Assembly: GCA_018268875.1 (NCBI GenBank)
Contig: JAFDVT010000571.1
Location: 1 to 6,033, forward strand
Direction: 5' to 3'
DNA: 6,033 nt
Source: Acidobacteriota bacterium
GTDB taxonomy: Bacteria > Acidobacteriota > Terriglobia > Bryobacterales > Bryobacteraceae
The first letter of the stretch is position 1. The number at the start of each line of letters is the position of its first letter. Below are positions 1 to 4,901 of this stretch, piece by piece. Below the pieces are notes generated by a model. That model did not search any database and was not told the origin of the DNA. It saw only the letters and a list, made by a program, of their open reading frames with translations. The position numbers and the translations under genes are program-made.

Positions 1-438
1 ACCCCTCCGGCCACCACGAACCCCGTCACGGATACTGACCAAAATTTGCCGCGACAGGATTCCGTCACTGCCGCAAAATCGTCTCCGGCCGCGGCCGCCA
101 CCGGCAAAGCCAAAGAGGCAGTCGCGGCGCCCTCGGCCACGGCGGACCCTGTGAGTACGCCCACCGAAAACACGCCCAAAACGCCCATCGAAATCCTGCA
201 GGATGTGATGAAGGCCCAGGGAATCGACCCCGGCAAGTACAAAATGGAGTCCTTCGAGGAACTCGTGATGTACCCCGGCGGCAGCTATATGCACCGTTAC
301 ACGCAGGTCGATCTGCCGAACGGCTACCAGGAAAAATTCTCGACGGACCTGATGTCGAAGTTCCCGGAAGTTACCGTGAACGAACTGGCCCGCATCATGA
401 AGATGGGCGCGGACGGCCCGGTAACTGGCCTCGTTTAG
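1..438 (+). CDS. Hypothetical protein, 3' part only (5' end outside window)
   Basis: The reading frame is open from the first base and ends at TAG (436-438), giving 145 residues of a longer protein. An internal TTG at 46 is not a convincing start because the frame continues upstream with the same composition. Visible residues 1-61 are a low-complexity Ala/Pro/Thr/Ser/Lys linker with repeated Thr-Pro pairs (STPTENTPKTP), probably disordered. Residues 62-145 look folded: a helix (PIEILQDVMKAQGI), a beta-like middle (EELVMYPGGSYMHRYTQVDL) and a second helical part (VTVNELARIMKM). I do not recognise the family and assign no function. The linker suggests that this is a C-terminal domain tethered to something outside the window. 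The gene converges with the minus-strand glycosylase, and the two stops share bases. Coding status is fairly secure from length and composition. Confidence 0.75.
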   Translation, partial: TPPATTNPVTDTDQNLPRQDSVTAAKSSPAAAATGKAKEAVAAPSATADPVSTPTENTPKTPIEILQDVMKAQGIDPGKYKMESFEELVMYPGGSYMHRYTQVDLPNGYQEKFSTDLMSKFPEVTVNELARIMKMGADGPVTGLV

Positions 439-1334
439 CGGCGTTTCAAGGCTTCCAGTTCTTCTAGCGATCTAGGCCAATCGGAACCCAGAAGCCGGGA
501 CAGCGCGCGGTCGGCGAGCAGCTTGCCGCCGGTCTGGCAGTTGGGGCAGTAATTCGTCTCGTTCGAGGCGTATCGGATGCGTTGGATTTTGGCGCCGCAG
601 GCCGGGCACGGTTCGCCGTACTTGCCGTGGGCGGCCATTTCCGGCCGAAACGCGGTGACGTGTTCCGGAAAATCGCCTTTCGATGTGCCGCGAAGGATTT
701 GAATCCAATCGTGAAGCGAGCTTTGCACCGCTTCATACAGCCGCCGGATTTCGTCGGCTTGTAGTTTTTGCGTTTGCGCAATGGGCGACAGCTTCGCCCG
801 ATGGAGGATTTCGTCCGAATAGGCATTGCCGATGCCGCTGAACACGCGAGGATCGGTAAGCGCCCTTTTGAGCGTGTGATTTTCGGCGGTCAGGGCCGCG
901 CGGAACTCGTCGAGGCTGGCCGTAAGAGGTTCGAGGCCGCCCGGGTCGAGCGACGCCGGGTCGCGAACCATATGGAGCGACGCTCGCTTCTGCGTGCCCG
1001 CTTCGGTCAGGATCAGTGTGCCGTTCGAAAAATCAAACGCCGCGAGTCCGCGTTTGCCACCGGGAATCGCCGCGCCTGGCTTCGGTTTCCAGTGCAGGCG
1101 TCCGGCAATCATCAGATGCAGCACCAGCCAGACGGAGCCGCCATCGAACCCGATTGCGATCCGTTTGCCGACGCGCCGCAGAGCGGTCACGGTTTTCCCT
1201 TCCGCCGCGGAAACAGGAGGATCGACAGTTCGGAGCAGAAAGGGACTGGCAATTCGTACGCGATCGAGTGTGGACCCAAGGATTCGGGCTTCGAGCGCTT
1301 CGAGATAAACGGTAATGTCCGGCAGTTCCGGCAT
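435..1334 (-). CDS. Fpg/MutM/Nei-family DNA glycosylase/AP lyase
   Basis: A 299-residue bifunctional base-excision repair enzyme that should remove oxidised bases from DNA and cut at the abasic site. The start at 1334 is fixed by the family: Pro2 is the Schiff-base nucleophile and Glu3 the acid, here in MPELPDITVY. Other landmarks are Lys57 (VGKR), the intercalation-loop region HLMIAGRL (73-80), the helix-two-turn-helix signature GIGNAYSDEIL (167-177, with Asn170 and Glu175), and a C-terminal zinc finger with Cys243, Cys246, Cys263 and Cys266 (CPAC...CPNC). The protein continues about 30 residues past the finger (GGKLLADRALSRLL...). Two positions differ from E. coli Fpg: the finger has NETNYC where E. 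coli has RATFYC, and the loop has HLMIAG where E. coli has HLGMSG. The glycosylase fold is certain; whether the substrate is 8-oxoG (MutM) or pyrimidine lesions (Nei) is not. AAGGAA at 1338-1343 (minus strand) lies 3 bases before the ATG. A longer reading up to 1517 is rejected because it would bury Pro2. Confidence 0.95.
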   Translation of the reverse strand: MPELPDITVYLEALEARILGSTLDRVRIASPFLLRTVDPPVSAAEGKTVTALRRVGKRIAIGFDGGSVWLVLHLMIAGRLHWKPKPGAAIPGGKRGLAAFDFSNGTLILTEAGTQKRASLHMVRDPASLDPGGLEPLTASLDEFRAALTAENHTLKRALTDPRVFSGIGNAYSDEILHRAKLSPIAQTQKLQADEIRRLYEAVQSSLHDWIQILRGTSKGDFPEHVTAFRPEMAAHGKYGEPCPACGAKIQRIRYASNETNYCPNCQTGGKLLADRALSRLLGSDWPRSLEELEALKRR

Positions 1335-1357
1335 AGCTTCCTTATAAAATAAAGGAA
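1335..1357. promoter_or_regulatory. 23-bp divergent intergenic region with inverted repeat and AT core
   Basis: Only 23 bases separate the two divergent start codons. Positions 1338-1343 (TTCCTT) and 1352-1357 (AAGGAA) form a perfect 6-bp inverted repeat around the AT-only spacer ATAAAATA. On the minus strand AAGGAA acts as a ribosome binding site 3 bases before the glycosylase ATG. On the plus strand AAGGAA directly abuts the ATG at 1358, too close for normal Shine-Dalgarno use. The core offers -10-like boxes on both strands (plus: TAAAAT 1345-1350; minus: TATTTT 1351-1346 or TATAAG 1346-1341). No good -35 is seen on either side, and any -35 would lie inside the opposite gene. That this is a shared or bidirectional promoter is inference. 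Confidence 0.5.
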
Positions 1358-2551
1358 ATGGCCTCAAAATCCCTAGTCGTACTTTGGGCGGCGGCTGCCA
1401 TGGCGGCGTTCGGTGACTCCTTTGTCGTACTGCCGTTCGCGAACCTGAGCCGCAACGCCAACCTCGACTGGATCGGGGAAGGCATCGCCGACGAGATGCG
1501 GGAAACGCTGGCCGCAAACGGCATGATCGTGCTCGATCGCGATGCGCGCGAAGAAGGCTACAAACGTCTCGGGATCCGGCAAAACGTGCTGTTGACGCGG
1601 GCTAGCGTCATGAAGATCGCGGAGGCGCTCGACGCGGAACAGGTCGTATATGGCGAGTTTGAATTTCAGCCCGCGCCCGCCGGCGCTACCCCGGCCTCGC
1701 GAGGCACGCTCAAAGTGATCGGCCACGTGCTCGACCGCAAGAACCTGCGCCAGGGGCCCGAGTTTAGTGAACTGGGCGCTCTGGAAGATCTGGCGGCGAT
1801 TCAAGGCCGTGTGGGTTGGCGCGCCTTGCACACGCTGCATCCGGAAGGCGCTCCGCCGTTGGAGGAGTTCATGAACGCGAGGCCGGTGTACCGCGTGGAT
1901 GCGATCGAAAACTATGTGCGGGGCCTGCTCGCCACCAACCCCGACGTCCAGCACCGGTACTTTACGAACGCGATTCGCATCGAACCCAGCCTGTCGCGAG
2001 TGCATTTTCGAATGGGTATGCTGCACTACGGACGGAAAGAATACAAGCTCGCAGTGGACGAGTTCGTCAAAGTGCTGCCAGCGAATTCGCACTACCGCGA
2101 GTCGCAATTTTTCGTCGGTGTGTGTAAGTTCCGCACCAGTGATTTCGCGGGTGCACAGGCCGCCTTCGAACAGGTGGGCAAGGACATTCCGCTGAGCGAG
2201 GTGCTCAACAACATCGGTGTCGCGCAGGCGCGGCGGAACATGCCGGAGGAGGCTTTGGAAACAATCGGCAAGGCGCTCGAAGGGGACCCCGCCGACGCCA
2301 CATATCAGTTCAATATGGGCCTGATGCTATGGAAACGCGGCAAGCTCGACGAAGCGGCCGAGCATTTCCAAATCGCTGCGGACCGCGATCCGGCTGACAC
2401 CGAATCGCAAACGATGTTGACACGCTGTCAGAAAAAGCAGGGGCCGCGCCCGCAGGACCGTATGGACTTCCGCGAGCGCCTGAAAACCGGCTACGAAGAA
2501 ACAGCGTGGCTGCAGTTGAAAAGCATGCTGCAACCGGCCTCGAGGCAATAA
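1358..2551 (+). CDS. TolB/FlgO-like N-terminal domain plus TPR-repeat protein
   Basis: A 397-residue protein. Residues 1-19 look like a short signal peptide or membrane anchor (Lys4, then LVVLWAAAAMAAF). Residues 22-150 resemble the TolB-like/FlgO-like domain: the opening VVLPFANLSRNANLDWIGEG followed by a helix and VLDRD matches the 'VLPF.N.S......G..' pattern known from TPR-containing regulators and TolB-type proteins. From about 183 to 347 there are roughly five TPR units; the clearest are 213-246 (HFRMGMLHYGRKEYKLAVDEF), 281-313 (LNNIGVAQARRNMPEEALETI) and 314-347 (YQFNMGLMLWKRGKLDEAAEHF). TPRs are protein-binding scaffolds. No enzymatic domain is attached, unlike many relatives that carry cyclase or kinase domains. 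ATG 1358 is the first possible start, since an in-frame stop lies at 1334-1336. The role is probably assembly or sensing in the envelope, if the signal is real; specific partners are unknown. Confidence 0.9.
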   Translation: MASKSLVVLWAAAAMAAFGDSFVVLPFANLSRNANLDWIGEGIADEMRETLAANGMIVLDRDAREEGYKRLGIRQNVLLTRASVMKIAEALDAEQVVYGEFEFQPAPAGATPASRGTLKVIGHVLDRKNLRQGPEFSELGALEDLAAIQGRVGWRALHTLHPEGAPPLEEFMNARPVYRVDAIENYVRGLLATNPDVQHRYFTNAIRIEPSLSRVHFRMGMLHYGRKEYKLAVDEFVKVLPANSHYRESQFFVGVCKFRTSDFAGAQAAFEQVGKDIPLSEVLNNIGVAQARRNMPEEALETIGKALEGDPADATYQFNMGLMLWKRGKLDEAAEHFQIAADRDPADTESQTMLTRCQKKQGPRPQDRMDFRERLKTGYEETAWLQLKSMLQPASRQ

Positions 2552-2599
2552 GCGTTTCGAATCAATCCGAAGGGCAAGCCGTATCGGGAACGAAATAGG

Positions 2600-2605
2600 T
2601 ATAAT
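2600..2605 (+). promoter_or_regulatory. Perfect TATAAT -10 box before the phosphatase gene
   Basis: The 64-base gap between the TPR gene and the phosphatase contains an exact TATAAT at 2600-2605. A start of transcription about 7 bases downstream (around 2612) would leave only a few bases of leader before the ATG at 2616. No TTGACA-like -35 is seen 16-18 bases upstream. A TATAAT in such GC-rich sequence, placed right before a gene, is more likely functional than chance. It suggests that the phosphatase has its own promoter rather than depending on the TPR gene. Confidence 0.5.
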
Positions 2606-2615
2606 CGGGAAGTTC

Positions 2616-3398
2616 ATGGTCGAAGCTTTTGGATTGTCCGACCTGGGATGCGTCCGGTCGAACAACGAGGACTATTATTTGATGGCCCCAAACATCGGCC
2701 TGTATGTATTGGCCGATGGAATGGGTGGCGCCGCAGCGGGCGAACGCGCTTCAAAGCTGGCCGCCGAAAAAGTCTGGGAGGTCATCTACAACTCCGGAGA
2801 GAATCCGGGGATTGAGGTCCTCGCCGACGCTTTCGAGCAGGCCAACCAATGCGTGATCACCGAAGCGGCCACTGACGCCAGCCTGGACGGCATGGGCACG
2901 ACGCTAGTCGGCGTCCTCGAATCCGGAGACGAACTGCTCATCGCCAGCGTGGGCGATAGCCGCGCGTATCTGTTCCAGGAAGATCAGCTCGCCAGCATCA
3001 CCGCCGACCAGACCTGGGTGCAGGAAGTGGGCCGCCGCCTCGGCATCGACGAAGAGAATTTGAAAACCCACCCCATGCGCCACGTCCTGACGATGGCCAT
3101 CGGCGTCAGCCAGCAATTGCGCATCAATACCTACCGTGTGCGCCCGCTGATCGGATCGCTGATCCTCATGTGCAGCGACGGTTTGCACGGCGTGATCGAC
3201 GATGCCGCCATCGCCGACATCCTGCGGGCGGATACCAAGTCGCTCGAACAGCGCTGCAACGAGCTGATTCAGGCGGCCAAAGCCAACGGTGGACCCGACA
3301 ACGTTACTACCGTGCTGCTGCAGGTAATACCCCAACAGGAACAGGTCCTCGACGGGGAAATCACCATGGAAACCCCCACCGTGGGGAATGCCGGGTAA
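2616..3398 (+). CDS. PP2C-family (PPM) Ser/Thr protein phosphatase
   Basis: A 260-residue metal-dependent phosphatase that should remove phosphate from Ser/Thr of proteins, opposing Hanks-type kinases. All bacterial PPM motifs are present in order: SDLGCVRSNNEDYY (8-21, with Glu18 and Asp19), ADGMGG (33-38, Asp34 a metal ligand), GMGTTLVGV (92-100), SVGDSRAYLF (111-120, Asp114), ADQTWVQE (130-137), HPMRHVLTMAIG (152-163), SDGLHG (187-192, Asp188) and GGPDNVTTVLL (225-235, Asp228 and Asn229). The length matches single-domain bacterial enzymes. There is no signal or membrane segment, so it should be cytoplasmic. A tail of about 22 residues after the fold is acidic and Thr-containing (EITMETPTV). 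The ribosome site is weak (GGGAAG 2607-2612), and a TATAAT box sits 10 bases before the ATG. No kinase or FHA protein is in the window. The fold is certain; the substrate is unknown. Confidence 0.97.
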   Translation: MVEAFGLSDLGCVRSNNEDYYLMAPNIGLYVLADGMGGAAAGERASKLAAEKVWEVIYNSGENPGIEVLADAFEQANQCVITEAATDASLDGMGTTLVGVLESGDELLIASVGDSRAYLFQEDQLASITADQTWVQEVGRRLGIDEENLKTHPMRHVLTMAIGVSQQLRINTYRVRPLIGSLILMCSDGLHGVIDDAAIADILRADTKSLEQRCNELIQAAKANGGPDNVTTVLLQVIPQQEQVLDGEITMETPTVGNAG

Positions 3399-3419
3399 CT
3401 ACCCACAAAGTAGATTGAG

Positions 3420-3509
3420 ATGAACGGAGTTCTCCCGCCACTAACTTGGCGTGAGACGCTTATTCTCAGCGGCATATTTCTGCTCGTTTTCCCTACTGGC
3501 GGCGTCTGA
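3420..3509 (+). CDS. Possible 29-residue hydrophobic small ORF overlapping the next gene start
   Basis: An ATG at 3420 opens a 29-codon frame ending at TGA 3507-3509. Its product is hydrophobic near the end (TLILSGIFLLVFP). It overlaps the first 59 bases of the GTG-started Ig-like gene in another frame. No clear ribosome site precedes it. It may be a leader peptide, an alternative signal-peptide reading exposed by a frameshift, or chance, since T-rich signal-peptide DNA often reads as hydrophobic in more than one frame. Confidence 0.2.
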   Translation: MNGVLPPLTWRETLILSGIFLLVFPTGGV

Positions 3510-4113
3510 TGCCCCGGCGGCCCCGGCAGCCGCCATCTCCTCCGCGACGCCCCTGATTCTCCAGATCCGCGTCGTGGAAGGCGACAACGCCGCCTACACC
3601 GCCGGCAGCCGGGCGGTCCGCGGCGTCACCGTCGAGGTCACCGACGAAGCCGGCAAGCCCGTTCCCAACGCGGCAATTAGCTTCCGCCTGCCCGAACAAG
3701 GGCCCACCGGTACGTTTTCGAACGGCACACAAACCGAAGTCACCTCTACGTCGCCGTCGGGCCGAGCCACCGTCTGGGGTATGAAGTGGAACCGCATCCC
3801 CGGTCCGTTCGCGATCCGCATCACCGCAGCCAAAGGCGAGACCCGCGCCGGAGCGATCGTCCAGCAACAACTGCTCGAACCGTCCTCCCCGGCCGCGGCC
3901 GCGCTGATCGCCAGGCAGGACCCAATGTCCAAGTACAAAATCCGCCGCAGCCGCAAGTGGATTTGGCTCACCGCCCTCGCCGGGGCCGCCGCCAGTGGCG
4001 GACTGGTCCTGGGCGCGAGGCAGGGAGGCGGATCGTCGTCCTCCTCGTCCTCCGGAGGCGGCCCAGTACTCACCATCGGCCGTCCGTCCATCATCGTCGG
4101 AGGTGGCAATTGA
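3451..4113 (+). CDS. Exported Ig-like (Big-1-type) domain protein with C-terminal membrane segment
   Basis: A 220-residue protein. GTG 3451 is the earliest usable start in frame (stop at 3442-3444), and it is followed by a signal peptide (MRRLFSAAYFCSFSLLAA, cleavage probably near residue 20-24). Residues 35-138 read as one Ig-like beta sandwich of the bacterial Big-1/carboxypeptidase-regulatory style: VRGVTVEVTDEAGKPVPNAA, then ISFRLPEQGPTGTFSNG, then SPSGRATVWGMKW. A linker leads to a basic patch KYKIRRSRK (161-169), a glycine/alanine-rich membrane segment (170-188, WIWLTALAGAAASGGLVLG), a GGG-S7-GGG tract (192-204) and a short tail ending VGGGN. No ribosome site is visible before the GTG. 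The gene opens the tightly packed run and overlaps the next one by 4 bases. The role is probably envelope or surface structure; the exact function is unknown. The start is less sure than the rest. Confidence 0.85.
   Translation: MRRLFSAAYFCSFSLLAASDAPAAPAAAISSATPLILQIRVVEGDNAAYTAGSRAVRGVTVEVTDEAGKPVPNAAISFRLPEQGPTGTFSNGTQTEVTSTSPSGRATVWGMKWNRIPGPFAIRITAAKGETRAGAIVQQQLLEPSSPAAAALIARQDPMSKYKIRRSRKWIWLTALAGAAASGGLVLGARQGGGSSSSSSSGGGPVLTIGRPSIIVGGGN
4024..4061 (+). repeat. Poly-Ser tract flanked by GGAGGCGG direct repeats
   Basis: Seven consecutive Ser codons, all TCG or TCC (4033-4053), lie between two copies of GGAGGCGG (4024-4031 and 4054-4061), which encode the flanking glycines. The tract sits just after the membrane segment of the Ig-like protein. 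Such short repeats can change length by slippage. Whether this one does is unknown. Confidence 0.7.
4099..4104 (+). promoter_or_regulatory. Strong Shine-Dalgarno that decides the TTG start at 4110
   Basis: GGAGGT lies 5 bases before TTG 4110, an ideal spacing. It sits inside the last codons of the Ig-like gene, where it encodes the Gly-Gly of its VGGGN end. It supports TTG 4110 over any upstream ATG in the same frame. Confidence 0.85.
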
Positions 4114-4901
4114 GCCTTCTGAAGCCCATCGTCAGCGTCGCCTCGGCCGTCTGGCTGCTGGCCGCCAACACCGCTCTCGAATCGCCCCGCCTCGGCTACC
4201 TCCGCCTCGCCAACGGGGACGTCCGCAGCCTCCGTGGCGTCGCCGGAGCCTTCTATCTGGGCGAACGTACGGCGGCCTCGGTGCAGTATCACGCGTTCAA
4301 CGGCGCAGTTGGCGTCCGAACGCTCGAAGGAAGCGCGGAATTCCTCGGCCCCAGCGGCGAGGTGATGCGCATCGTTCGAACCGAAGGCGAGGTGCGCGGC
4401 ATCGGCCTGTCGTCGATTGAGGACACGGCTTACGTCCTGACGGCGTCGGAACTCTGGCGTCTCGATGCCCAGCGCGCCGACCGTTACCCGGTCCCCAATC
4501 TCGCCCCCGGGCAGCGCATCGCGGGTATCTCCGGCGCCGGCGACTATGTGGATCTTGCGATTGTCGAAGAGGGACAAGTCACCATGCGGCGTCATTGGCT
4601 CGACAGCGGCGAATCGCTGATCCGCCAAAGCTTCGGCGGCGATGCCACGCAGGTCGTGTTCCTGCCCCACGCCACGACCCTCTGGACCAGTGGAAACACC
4701 CTGAACCTTCGCCGCGCCGACGGTTCGGCAATCGAGGTGGACTGCGGTTCGGCGATCCTCTCCGTGGCGCCAATGGCCAAGCAGCTGGTCCACGTCACGA
4801 CTGCGGACAACCGTCACTTCGCACTGCGCATCACCGGCGACCCTGTCGTCCCGCAGACCGTAGACGCCAGGCTTCTGCCTCTGCCGGAGAGCGCCGAATG
4901 A
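4110..4901 (+). CDS. Exported beta-rich protein of unknown function, possibly propeller-like
   Basis: A 263-residue protein starting at TTG 4110. The start is supported by GGAGGT 5 bases upstream, a TTGA overlap with the previous stop, and an immediate signal peptide (MSLLKPIVSVASAVWLLAAN). Upstream in-frame sequence is Arg/Pro-rich shadow of the Ig-like gene. The mature part is a series of short beta-strand-like units, for example GYLRLANGDVRSLRGVAG (29-46), EVMRIVRTEGEVRGIGLSS (84-102), TAYVLTASELWRLDA (106-120), VVFLPHATTLWTSGNTLNLRRADG (182-205) and LVHVTTADNRHFALRITG (226-243). This spacing is reminiscent of WD40/PQQ-like propeller blades, but I cannot name a family, and about five blades would be short for a closed propeller. 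There are no catalytic motifs and a single Cys (212). It is coupled to both neighbours by 4-base overlaps, so it is made together with them and probably acts outside the cytoplasm. The gene is secure; its function is unknown. Confidence 0.85.
   Translation: MSLLKPIVSVASAVWLLAANTALESPRLGYLRLANGDVRSLRGVAGAFYLGERTAASVQYHAFNGAVGVRTLEGSAEFLGPSGEVMRIVRTEGEVRGIGLSSIEDTAYVLTASELWRLDAQRADRYPVPNLAPGQRIAGISGAGDYVDLAIVEEGQVTMRRHWLDSGESLIRQSFGGDATQVVFLPHATTLWTSGNTLNLRRADGSAIEVDCGSAILSVAPMAKQLVHVTTADNRHFALRITGDPVVPQTVDARLLPLPESAE
4886..4891 (+). promoter_or_regulatory. Shine-Dalgarno GGAGAG for the gene starting at 4898
   Basis: GGAGAG lies 6 bases before ATG 4898, inside the end of the preceding gene. 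With the ATGA stop/start overlap it supports translational coupling and the choice of start. Confidence 0.75.

Noticed and set aside
46..438. TTG 46 as the true start of the first gene
   Set aside because: The frame is open to base 1 with the same low-complexity composition, so a start outside the window is more likely.
768..1352. Plus-strand open frame of 194 codons opposite the glycosylase
   Set aside because: It is fully antisense to a gene with complete family motifs. Its product is Arg-rich and motif-free.
1335..1517. N-terminal extension of the glycosylase to an upstream start
   Set aside because: The extension is Arg/Pro-rich, overlaps the divergent gene, and would bury the Pro2 nucleophile that must be N-terminal after Met removal. 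A ribosome site precedes the internal ATG at 1334.
3393..3404. Small inverted repeat GGGTAACTACCC at the phosphatase stop, as a terminator
   Set aside because: The stem is only 4-5 bp and no T-run follows, so it is too weak to call a terminator.
3786..4109. ATG 3786 as start of the beta-rich protein gene
   Set aside because: The first 108 codons overlap the Ig-like gene and read as Arg/Pro/His-rich shadow. The TTG at 4110 has an ideal ribosome site and begins a signal peptide.
3594..4817. Long minus-strand open frame of 407 codons opposite the Ig-like and beta-rich genes
   Set aside because: It is antisense to two well-supported genes with signal peptides, ribosome sites and coupled stops. 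Its translation shows no motif and has the Arg/Asp/Gly-rich look of a GC-rich antisense shadow.
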